From Methanobacteriaceae archaeon (GTDB lineage: Archaea; Methanobacteriota; Methanobacteria; Methanobacteriales; Methanobacteriaceae), in assembly GCA_030681145.1 (NCBI GenBank), contig JAUXXK010000137.1:1-9829 (forward strand): a DNA stretch of 9,829 nt, written 5' to 3'. The first letter of the stretch is position 1; each line of letters opens with the position of its first letter. The notes beneath the pieces were generated by a model, which was given only the letters and a program-made list of their open reading frames with translations, made no database searches and was not told where the DNA came from. The position numbers were made by a program, and so were the translations under genes. Shown in pieces: positions 1-5,992 of this stretch.

Positions 1-73
1 ATTTAAGCATTTTAACCTTATAATATTCAATATATTCCTCATGTCGCTTTTTTTCAGAAAATTGTGAATTCAT
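1..73 (-). CDS. N-terminus of an unrecognised protein, cut by the window edge
   Basis: On the minus strand an open frame starts with ATG at 73-71 and runs off the left edge after 24 codons. It begins MNSQFSEKKRHEEYIEY and is rich in Lys, Glu and Tyr, so a soluble helical start is likely. An AGGGA ribosome binding site lies 5 bases before the ATG (plus-strand 79-83). An in-frame ATG two codons earlier would leave almost no spacing, so I prefer the ATG at 73. A TATA-like stretch on the minus strand at about 136-147 fits a promoter. No stop interrupts the visible part. I do not recognise the family, and 24 residues are too few to assign a function. Confidence 0.6.
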   Translation of the reverse strand, partial: MNSQFSEKKRHEEYIEYYKVKMLK

Positions 74-526
74 ATCCATCCCTCATTTTAATTAAGTACT
101 TCTAAATCTCATGATAAGAACTAATTATAATTTGAAATATAAAAATTTGATATATGATTAATAATAATTTGTTAAATCACATTCGACAATATTTATTCAA
201 AGATTGTTCAAATAAGTCATAATCGCATGGTTTGAAAGCTAAAACATTCCAATAAATCAAATTTGCCTAAAATATAGGATTATGGGTTGTTAAAGAATTT
301 AAAAAACCACTTTATAAATAATTCCAAGAAAAAAAGTTCGATATTTTACTATCACAATATAAAAGACTTATCATTAAATTTATTCCGAATGAATAATCTT
401 ATTTCATCAGGAATATCTTAAATTTACTGATTTTCAAAAATATTCCATATTAAGTCTTTAGAATAAATATATTTGAGACTTCAATCCAATAATGTAATTA
501 TGAATTTAAAAAATAGGGGGAAAAAT
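74..526. other. Intergenic region between divergent genes
   Basis: These 453 bases are very AT-rich and hold no credible gene on either strand. They separate two divergent genes, so they should carry two promoters: one reading left (TATA-like stretch near 136-147) and one reading right (AATAAATATATTT near 462-474). A second TATA-like sequence, TTTATAAATA, lies at about 311-320. Several ATTCC/GGAAT words occur between 320 and 450, but they form no clean repeat or hairpin. Confidence 0.5.
462..474 (+). promoter_or_regulatory. Candidate TATA box for the AI-2E transporter gene
   Basis: AATAAATATATTT resembles an archaeal TATA box. A transcript starting about 25 bases downstream would begin near 495 and leave a leader of about 30 bases, containing the AGGGGG ribosome binding site at 515-520. 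This is inferred from base composition and spacing only; in DNA this AT-rich such matches are common. Confidence 0.3.
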
Positions 527-1528
527 GTGACAGAAGAATATAAAATACCGCCTTTTCTAAATCAAATTGTTATCATAGCCGTGATCATAATAGCTTTTAT
601 AGGAATGAAGTACGTTGCTCCGATTCTGGGACCAGTGCTCATTTCTGTTTTCATTGCCATACTCATTTATCCTTTTTTAATGTGGCTTAAAAAGAAAGGA
701 TTTTCTTACAATATATCTATTCTTATAACTATAGTGACCACCTTTGTACTGGGGGTGGGCCTATTGGCAATTCTGGTGGATAGTTTAAGTCAGCTAGCAG
801 CCGCCGCACCTAATATTAAAATCAATCCCGATTCTTTCCTGGGCACTTATGCCAATCAAATCACCCAGTTCTTACTCTCCAATATACCCTTAGAAAATAT
901 AGCAGGATTTATAGAAATCAGTTTCTTTTTACTATTCGCCGTTATATTCCTGATTTATGAGTTACCTTATGTGAAATCAAGACTTGTAAAAGGGTTTGGT
1001 AAAGATAGTCCTACCTTGAAACATACTTTTGACTTGGTAGGGGACTTTATTGAATACTTTGTAATCAGGATTAAAGTGAACCTATTCGCAGCTGTGGGCT
1101 TTTTAAGTATTTATTTACTCTTTGATATAAATTTTGCCGTTCTTTGGGGAATATTGGCCTTTGTTCTCGGATTTATCCCGTATATAGGAATAATGCTAGC
1201 AGCCATTCCCCCTATTCTCTTAGCTTGGGCCAAATATGGAATATGGGGTGCACTGGGCATCACTGTCCTGTTCGTGATAATTAATACCATTGCCGAAAGC
1301 TATATATTCCCTAAACTAACCGGCAAAGGACTTCAGATATCTGTTTACATAGTATTTATATCATTATTCATCTGGGGCTGGCTTATGGGATTAATTGGAA
1401 TGTTTTTAGCCGTTCCTTTAACTATAGTAGTTATAAAGTATCTAGATAACTTTAAGGAAACCCGCTGGTTAGCATTACTCATGACCACTGATGATGAAAA
1501 AGAAAAAGAGAAAGTTGAGAAGGAATAA
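527..1528 (+). CDS. AI-2E family transporter (PerM/YdiK type membrane protein)
   Basis: This is a 333-residue integral membrane protein of the AI-2E transporter family (formerly UPF0118), whose members export small molecules or exchange ions; the substrate here cannot be told. I see about seven or eight hydrophobic segments: two near residues 13-53, one at 62-84, one at 128-144, and a dense block from 186 to 305. Family-like motifs are FIPYIG (216-221), the PKLTGKGLQIS stretch (262-272) and GMFLAVPL (291-298). The loop at 85-125 is polar and the C-terminus ends in a charged Asp/Glu/Lys tail (322-333). The start is GTG at 527, chosen because AGGGGG (515-520) sits six bases upstream; a TTG at 473 and an ATG at 500 in the same frame lack such a site. 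Length matches the family. It stands alone, with over 200 bases on each side. Confidence 0.88.
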   Translation: MTEEYKIPPFLNQIVIIAVIIIAFIGMKYVAPILGPVLISVFIAILIYPFLMWLKKKGFSYNISILITIVTTFVLGVGLLAILVDSLSQLAAAAPNIKINPDSFLGTYANQITQFLLSNIPLENIAGFIEISFFLLFAVIFLIYELPYVKSRLVKGFGKDSPTLKHTFDLVGDFIEYFVIRIKVNLFAAVGFLSIYLLFDINFAVLWGILAFVLGFIPYIGIMLAAIPPILLAWAKYGIWGALGITVLFVIINTIAESYIFPKLTGKGLQISVYIVFISLFIWGWLMGLIGMFLAVPLTIVVIKYLDNFKETRWLALLMTTDDEKEKEKVEKE

Positions 1529-1768
1529 ATCATTCTTAATGTTTATTTTTTAAATAATAAGCTTAATTTTAACTTAAATTGAAAAAATAAGGCATTTTAA
1601 TTACTAAGTATAATTTCCCATTTATTTTTAATTCCATAAAACCATTTAAATCCAATAATTCTTTTTTAAATATATTATTTAAAAATCATTTTCCTTTTTT
1701 CATATAAAACTTAAGATATTATTATATAATTTTGAAGGGCAAATATTATCATAAGGAGGGATTAGTTT
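1529..1768 (+). promoter_or_regulatory. Intergenic region: oligo-T termination zone, then promoter of the hydrolase gene
   Basis: Just after the transporter stop, T-rich stretches (about 1541-1553 and 1664-1670) fit archaeal oligo-T termination. Further on, ATTATATAAT at 1721-1730 is a good TATA-box candidate: a transcript starting about 25 bases later would begin just before the strong AAGGAGGG ribosome binding site at 1753-1760, giving a leader of roughly 20 bases. No gene fits in this gap. Confidence 0.4.
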
Positions 1769-2986
1769 TTGATATTAAAAAACGAGATTTTAATTCCTAA
1801 AGGGGAAAATGAATACTTGGAAGTAAGAGGTATAGCTGTTAAAGGCTCTGATTTTGAAATAGGTGAAAACCTGGCGAAAATTGGTATTAAAACCTATGGT
1901 GTCCAGCTGGATAAATACAAAGACCCTATTTATGGGAAAGCCCGACAGAGTTACATGCAGCGGAACTTTCCAGCTCTGGCCGAAAGGTCTCGTGGAGTAG
2001 CGAAAGCATTTAAATTAGATCCCCAAGATAACCAATACGATACCACTGTTCTGCCTTTTGATTTGGGAGATATGGCTTGTTCTGCTATTTTCTTCCCACC
2101 TTCGTTAACTGAAAATAGGCACCCCTGCATTTGCCGTAATCTAGACTGGTACATGACCAGTGTACCCCAAATGGAAGCAGCTATGATGGGTAAAAAAGGG
2201 AAAAATGCCCTTGATTCTCTTTCCAGAGTAAACACAGTCCAATTTTACCCAGATGAAAGATATAGTGCCGCGCAATTAGGTTCCCACGATTTACTTAATC
2301 CTCCTATGGATGGTGTAAATGAAAAAGGACTTTTTGTATCCATATTAACAGATTTACAGGGATTACAAACCCCTATGCCATTTGGTGGAGCAATAGATAC
2401 TGGAATGTCTTTCCCACAATTATCTACCCTGATTCTTAATAAATGCGCTACTGTAGAAGAGGCTAAAATCGAAATTCTTCAACAGCGAGTTTATTTCCCA
2501 TTTAGGGCCCAGCACTTCCTTATTAGTGATGCCCAAGGCAATGTCACCCTCTTTGAAATCGACGGGAAAAGCGGATTGTACTATTTTGTGGATGGAAAAC
2601 CAGACCAACCATTCATTGTGACCAACCACTCCCTTCACTTGTATCCAGAACCATCTAACTTCCCTGAACACGACCCTGCGGAAGATTACAATACCTTCAA
2701 TCGATGGAAACGTTTAGCAAATTATGTAAAGAACCATGAAGGTCTTTACACCAAAGAAGATATGTATCATGCCACCAGTTTAGTTTACAGTCACTACAAA
2801 GATCCTATGGCCTCTGGAGGATCATTTCCCTTTAAAGAAAGAGCCATATATACTCTGGTAGCAGATATGGTGGAAAAAAATATTGAAGTGAAATTCTATA
2901 GAAAAGATGGACCACCTACGGATGGAAGTGAAAATCCTTCAATTATATTCCATGACCCTATTACCGTATGTTTGGACTCTGATTGA
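1769..2986 (+). CDS. Ntn-hydrolase: C45 / linear-amide C-N hydrolase family acyltransferase-like protein
   Basis: This 405-residue protein looks like an N-terminal-nucleophile hydrolase of the acyl-CoA:6-APA acyltransferase / choloylglycine hydrolase group, which cleave or transfer amide-linked acyl groups. The predicted nucleophile is Cys104 in DMACSAIFFP (101-110). It is followed by CRNLDW (122-127), giving Arg123 and Asp126; DGVNEKGL (181-188); a HFLISDAQGNVTLFEIDG strand pair (249-266); VTNH with Asn286 (284-287); and NRW with Arg312. In such enzymes the chain is cut just before the Cys, so a 103-residue propiece is predicted, close to that of fungal isopenicillin N acyltransferase, which is cut before Cys103. 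No signal peptide or membrane segment is seen, so it should be cytoplasmic. The start is TTG at 1769, eight bases after AAGGAGGG (1753-1760). The substrate is unknown; bile-salt or penicillin activity should not be assumed. Confidence 0.8.
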   Translation: MILKNEILIPKGENEYLEVRGIAVKGSDFEIGENLAKIGIKTYGVQLDKYKDPIYGKARQSYMQRNFPALAERSRGVAKAFKLDPQDNQYDTTVLPFDLGDMACSAIFFPPSLTENRHPCICRNLDWYMTSVPQMEAAMMGKKGKNALDSLSRVNTVQFYPDERYSAAQLGSHDLLNPPMDGVNEKGLFVSILTDLQGLQTPMPFGGAIDTGMSFPQLSTLILNKCATVEEAKIEILQQRVYFPFRAQHFLISDAQGNVTLFEIDGKSGLYYFVDGKPDQPFIVTNHSLHLYPEPSNFPEHDPAEDYNTFNRWKRLANYVKNHEGLYTKEDMYHATSLVYSHYKDPMASGGSFPFKERAIYTLVADMVEKNIEVKFYRKDGPPTDGSENPSIIFHDPITVCLDSD

Positions 2987-3284
2987 TTAAAATAAAAAAT
3001 AAATGCTCATTGGATAAAAGGTTGGGCCTAAAATAAATTAATTTTTTTTTAAAATTTTATAAAAATTATGCTTGAAATCAAACTATATTTTCAGTATCTG
3101 AAAATTTTTAAACCATATATGTTTAAACAATATCCAGAATGAACAATTTTCATCCTACACTAAACAGCTATTGCCGTGCAAATATTTAATAAGGGCCTAA
3201 ACAGAATAGGGATATAACAAGAAAAGTATTCTTTTATCACAATACGTGGAGATTTAAACATCCGTCCCTTTTGCAGGAGTTCTT
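2987..3284 (+). promoter_or_regulatory. Intergenic region: T-tract terminator and promoter of the regulator gene
   Basis: A run of nine T at 3042-3050 is a likely terminator for the hydrolase gene. Upstream of the regulator, TATA-like sequences lie at 3180-3190 (AAATATTTAAT) and 3211-3218 (GATATAAC). The short inverted repeat AAAAG-TATT-CTTTT at 3222-3235 would fall near the transcript start if the second TATA box is used, a plausible place for an autoregulatory operator, but five-base arms are weak evidence. No gene is seen here. Confidence 0.3.
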
Positions 3285-3566
3285 ATGAAGAAAGTATTTT
3301 TATGGTGGTTAATTGCCGGAAGTAAAGGTGGAGAAAACCGTGGCAGAATAATACTTGAACTTAATAATAGACCATATAATGCTAATAAACTCGCAGAAAA
3401 ACTTTCACTCGACTATAAAACTATCAGACACCATATTGATGTTTTGAATGAAAACAACTTAGTTGAATCAACGGGAGAAAAGTATGGTGCATTATATTTC
3501 CTCTCTGAAGAAATGGAAAAAAATTATAACATATTCTTAGGGATTTGGGAAGAATTTAAGGAATAA
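3285..3566 (+). CDS. Winged helix-turn-helix (ArsR-like) transcriptional regulator
   Basis: This 93-residue protein is a compact archaeal winged-helix DNA-binding protein. After an N-terminal segment with WWLIAGSKGG (7-16), helix 1 covers about 19-27, the PYNANKLAEKL stretch (30-40) forms helix 2, and DYKTIRHHIDVLNENNLV (43-60) holds the recognition helix. EKYGALYFLSEE (65-76) is the wing and a short C-terminal helix follows. The pattern of GG, a helix ending in RP, YNANxLA, LDYKTxRHHxxVL and EKYGxxYFLS is one I know from many methanogen and other archaeal regulators of about this length. Lack of Cys/His metal ligands argues against a metal sensor. The start ATG follows AGGAGT (3275-3280) by four bases. 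A membrane protein gene begins 36 bases after its stop, and the two are probably cotranscribed. Confidence 0.85.
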   Translation: MKKVFLWWLIAGSKGGENRGRIILELNNRPYNANKLAEKLSLDYKTIRHHIDVLNENNLVESTGEKYGALYFLSEEMEKNYNIFLGIWEEFKE

Positions 3567-3602
3567 CTTTTATTGATCTTATCAAAACTAAAAGGTGTGA
3601 AC

Positions 3603-3935
3603 ATGTTAATGGAAATTAGTCTATTTGGACTGTCAGATGTAATATCTACTTTGTTTATATTGGTTAAGTATTCAGCATTAATAACCAGTATCGCCAATAT
3701 CTGCCTTTTAGTTGGTATGCTCTATGTATACCTGGAAAGATACTCGAAAGTAAAATCCAAATTCACCACAACTTTAGTCTTATTTTCATTGCTCTTCCTA
3801 GCCCAAAACATCTTATTTTCTGTTTATTTCATGTACAATCTTCCCGAAACTATTATAACCGCTGTTTTTCCTTTAATATTTTTAGGGCTTGAATTTACAG
3901 CACTAGCTTTGCTTTTAATGATAACCAGAGAATAA
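3603..3935 (+). CDS. Small three-helix membrane protein paired with the winged-helix regulator
   Basis: This 110-residue hydrophobic protein has three predicted membrane helices at about 23-44, 55-77 and 83-105. A short basic loop lies between the first two (RYSKVKSK, 46-53) and there is almost no soluble domain. It has no catalytic motif, cysteine pair or signal peptide that I can see. The ATG at 3603 follows AGGTGTGA (3593-3600), which matches the anti-Shine-Dalgarno well; a TTG ten codons earlier has no such site. It starts 36 bases after the regulator stop on the same strand, so the two are likely one operon. Pairing of a small winged-helix protein with a short membrane protein recurs in archaea, which suggests a membrane sensor or a regulated target. 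The function is unknown. Confidence 0.75.
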   Translation: MLMEISLFGLSDVISTLFILVKYSALITSIANICLLVGMLYVYLERYSKVKSKFTTTLVLFSLLFLAQNILFSVYFMYNLPETIITAVFPLIFLGLEFTALALLLMITRE

Positions 3936-4147
3936 TTCTTAATATTTTTTTATTTAAGATTCTTTTACTAATCTATTTTTTAACTAAGGTTTAAAATTTA
4001 TATTTTTCAGATCTTATGATGCATCTATAATTGGATTGAATTTGGAGGGAAAATGTAGTAAAATCTTAGGAAATTTTGGAAAAATTACTTTTAAGGGGTT
4101 AAACTAGAATTAAGTAATCGAGAAATGATTAAAATGGAGGTTAATAA
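3936..4147 (+). promoter_or_regulatory. Oligo-T terminator, then promoter and long leader of the repeat membrane protein
   Basis: T-rich runs at 3944-3950 and 3975-3981 likely end the regulator operon. TTTATATTTT at 3997-4006 is a good TATA-box candidate and would start transcription near 4028, giving an unusually long leader of about 120 bases. Inside it GGAGG (4044-4048) is followed by ATG-TAG (4053-4058), a start codon directly followed by a stop. Closer to the gene, an eight-codon frame MIKMEVNK (4125-4151) overlaps the true start as ATGA. The working ribosome binding site is GGAGG at 4136-4140. Confidence 0.4.
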
Positions 4148-5038
4148 ATGATCGATGTAAAAGAAATTAAATCAATTAAATTGACACCTTTTACCAAGAT
4201 GTCAGCTTCAATATATGGGGTTTTAGGATTAATTGCAGGTGTATTGATGTTAATAACACTCACAATCATACAAACTGCAGGTTTTATGCCCCAATTAGGG
4301 CAATTTAATGTGGTAACTGGATTTGGAATACCCATAATTATACTATTTCCCATAGGTGCGTTTTTTAGTACGATAGTGATAAGCTTTTTCTCAGTAATGC
4401 TTTACAACACATTAGTACCCAGATTAGGCGGTATAAAATTAGAATTAGAGGATAAAGATGTAACAAAAATTCCGGTAATCCCATATGCACTTATACTGTC
4501 TGCTATTGGAGCAGTATGGGCATTTATCGCAGGATTAGTACTGGCAGCTTTGATTTCACCAATATTCTCATTACTCAGCACCATCAGTACATTACCTGAA
4601 GCAAGCCAAGTAGCAGCTAATTTTACCAATGCTACTGGCGCAGCAATGCCCACAGGTGGAGAATTTGGAGCAGCAGGGATAATAATGTCCCTGGTATTAA
4701 TTCTAGGATTGCCTATAATGGTTTTTGTCTTTGGATTTATTTGGAACGCTTTATTTGCATTATTATACAACTACATAGTAACCAGAGTAGCTAAAATCCA
4801 GTTAGAGTTCAGTCAAATATCTGAAAACTTGCACGAACTTAAAAACATACCAGTAATTCCAACCGCCCTAGCAGTAGCGCTTGTGTACACATTATTAGGG
4901 TTATTAGGTATTTTATCAGGAAACTATGCAGAATTTATAGCTAACTTTGTGCAGTATTTCATTCAAACCGCACTAATCGCTCTTTTATACAACTACCTAG
5001 CGCCTAAGATTGGCTCAATTAAATTAAATCTAGAGTAA
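4148..5038 (+). CDS. Membrane protein with internally repeated Tyr-Asn / Ile-Lys-Leu modules
   Basis: This 296-residue protein has about six hydrophobic segments (near 22-44, 60-85, 113-143, 176-206, 239-257 and 264-282). Its main feature is a repeated unit. A helix end with LYN and a basic turn leading into IKL-x-LE occurs at 85-101 (LYNTLVPRLGGIKLELE), 206-222 (LYNYIVTRVAKIQLEFS) and 280-296 (LYNYLAPKIGSIKLNLE, the C-terminus). IPVIP introduces the next helix at 108-112 and 234-238. The N-terminus (KSIKLTPFTK, 8-17) may be a half unit. The loop 144-175 is Ala/Thr/Ser-rich and probably extracellular. The YN...GG.KL signature recalls DUF3566-like archaeal membrane proteins, but that link is a guess. 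The start ATG has GGAGG (4136-4140) seven bases upstream. It is monocistronic, with a strong hairpin terminator behind it. The function is unknown. Confidence 0.78.
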   Translation: MIDVKEIKSIKLTPFTKMSASIYGVLGLIAGVLMLITLTIIQTAGFMPQLGQFNVVTGFGIPIIILFPIGAFFSTIVISFFSVMLYNTLVPRLGGIKLELEDKDVTKIPVIPYALILSAIGAVWAFIAGLVLAALISPIFSLLSTISTLPEASQVAANFTNATGAAMPTGGEFGAAGIIMSLVLILGLPIMVFVFGFIWNALFALLYNYIVTRVAKIQLEFSQISENLHELKNIPVIPTALAVALVYTLLGLLGILSGNYAEFIANFVQYFIQTALIALLYNYLAPKIGSIKLNLE

Positions 5039-5080
5039 ATAATATCTAGATTTATTTTTTATTTTTAGATATTTTTTTTT
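5025..5080 (+). terminator. Hairpin plus oligo-T terminator with the stop codon in its loop
   Basis: TAAATCTAGA (5025-5034) and TCTAGATTTA (5045-5054) form a perfect ten-base inverted repeat with a ten-base loop. The TAA stop of the membrane protein gene (5036-5038) lies inside the loop, so the 5' arm is coding sequence. T-runs follow at 5055-5060, 5062-5066 and 5072-5080. This looks like an intrinsic terminator; archaeal termination mainly needs the T-tracts, so the hairpin may also protect the RNA 3' end. Confidence 0.7.
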
Positions 5081-5128
5081 AATAATAAATGTAGTACCTG
5101 ATAGTTAAAAGATAAAAGGGTGAAAAAA

Positions 5129-5170
5129 ATGGAAAATAATGGAAAAAAGCTAAGGATGTGTGGTCAATGA
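5129..5170 (+). CDS. Candidate 13-residue leader peptide overlapping the flavodoxin start
   Basis: An open frame reads MENNGKKLRMCGQ and ends in TGA at 5168-5170, overlapping the flavodoxin ATG (5167-5169) as ATGA. It has a good ribosome binding site, GGGTGA at 5118-5123, five bases before its ATG, arguably better than the one serving the flavodoxin itself (AGGA at 5153-5156, inside this frame). The arrangement suggests translational coupling: ribosomes ending the short frame could restart on the flavodoxin ATG. The peptide has one Cys (residue 11) and three basic residues. It could instead be the decayed start of an older, longer flavodoxin frame, or chance. Expression is unproven. Confidence 0.4.
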   Translation: MENNGKKLRMCGQ

Positions 5171-5637
5171 AAGCTCTTTTGGTTTTTTATTCATGCCATC
5201 ATCATAACACTGAGAAGATAGCTAAAGTCTTTGCTAAAGTTCTTGATGCAGAAATAAAAACACCACAACAAGTCAAACCTGAAGAAATTCAAGAATATGA
5301 TTTAGTGGGCTTAGGTTCAGGCATTTATAGTGCAAAACATGACGAATCTCTGCTTGAACTTGTGGATGAACTACCAGAAGTAGATAACAAGAATGCATTC
5401 CTTTTTTCAACTGCGGGAATAACAGGAGAATCAAAAAAAACCAAAGATCATGCTACAATTAGGGAAAAACTGGAATCGAAAGGTTATTCCATCGTTGATG
5501 AATTCCAATGCAAAGGATTCAACACCAATAGTTTCCTTAGGCTCTTTGGAGGAATGAATAAAGGCCGACCTAATGATAGTGACCTTAAAAATGCAGAAGA
5601 CTTTGCGGTGAACGTAAAACAGAACATGAATGGTTAA
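5167..5637 (+). CDS. Flavodoxin-like FMN protein
   Basis: This 156-residue protein has the short flavodoxin fold and should bind FMN as a cytoplasmic electron carrier or quinone/flavin-type oxidoreductase. Strand 1 MKALLVFYS leads into the phosphate-binding loop SCHHHNTEKIA (9-19), where the usual Thr/Ser-Gly-rich loop is replaced by a His-rich one, a variant I associate with methanogen flavodoxin-family proteins. YDLVGLGSGIYSAKH (44-58) and FLFSTAG (78-84) are the next flavin-contacting loops. The C-terminal part carries DEFQCKGFNT (111-120) and GGMNKGRPND (128-137). Cys10 and Cys115 are present. The ATG at 5167 is favoured over the GTG three codons upstream, because it begins exactly at strand 1 and overlaps the leader stop. 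No redox partner gene is adjacent. Confidence 0.85.
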   Translation: MKALLVFYSCHHHNTEKIAKVFAKVLDAEIKTPQQVKPEEIQEYDLVGLGSGIYSAKHDESLLELVDELPEVDNKNAFLFSTAGITGESKKTKDHATIREKLESKGYSIVDEFQCKGFNTNSFLRLFGGMNKGRPNDSDLKNAEDFAVNVKQNMNG

Positions 5638-5992
5638 TATCTTTCATAATTCTAAAAAGAGAGATTATGATGGTAGAAGTGCAAATAATTCTTTCAGCAT
5701 TATGGGTTGCTTTATGTTAAATAATTTTTATAATCCTTATTTTTAGAAATTTGCTTAAAAAAATTTTATCAGTATGAAATTATAAAGGATTTTTCATATT
5801 TAATAGCTCGAATTATTGAATTTGATGAGTTTACCTATTTATAAAAAATTATTTATGTGAATGATCAATAATTAGAGTTAAATTTTTTTTTATATTGTTA
5901 CTAGGATTAAACTATTAGGTTGACATTCATTCCACTATTTCAATTAATCCTTTTCTTCAAAACTTTCAAATGAATTAACTCTTTATATTCTT
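5638..5992. other. Gap between convergent genes, AT-rich, with termination signals
   Basis: These 355 bases lie between the flavodoxin gene and the convergently read DedA gene. Apart from the short frame at 5667-5720 no coding potential is seen. Plus-strand T-runs at about 5725-5729, 5738-5744 and 5883-5890 could end flavodoxin transcription, and A-runs near 5844-5849 could serve the opposite strand. A 16-base word, AAATTTGCTTAAAAAA (5747-5762), occurs again at 9679-9694. Confidence 0.45.
5667..5720 (+). pseudogene. 17-codon frame, possible remnant of a DUF6326-like membrane protein start
   Basis: The frame reads MMVEVQIILSALWVALC then TAA. A start followed by V-x-I-x-LSALW resembles, as far as I remember, the beginning of DUF6326-type small membrane proteins (around 130 to 150 residues), but here the frame stops after 17 codons and nothing like the rest of the family follows in any nearby frame. 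AAAGAGAG at 5656-5663 is only a weak ribosome binding site. It lies 29 bases after the flavodoxin stop. It could be a gene remnant left by deletion, a very short membrane peptide, or chance. The family link is inference from a few residues. Confidence 0.25.

Noticed and set aside
473..526. N-terminal extension of the transporter from a TTG at 473
   Set aside because: AGGGGG at 515-520 is placed exactly for the GTG at 527; the extension has no ribosome binding site of its own.
1951..2235. 94-codon minus-strand open frame (and a second at 2420-2671)
   Set aside because: Both are antisense to the Ntn-hydrolase gene, whose motifs are clear; neither shows a family pattern or ribosome binding site.
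3024..3200. GGGCCTAAA repeated at 3024-3032 and about 3193-3201
   Set aside because: Nine bases in two copies with no symmetry or context; not enough to call a repeat.
350..3240. TATCACAATA found near 350 and near 3235
   Set aside because: A ten-base AT-rich word in two promoters is expected by chance and sits at different distances from the starts.
4402..4770. 122-codon minus-strand open frame
   Set aside because: It is antisense to the repeat membrane protein, has low-complexity Ala/Asn/Pro-rich content, and its length reflects the codon bias of the real gene.
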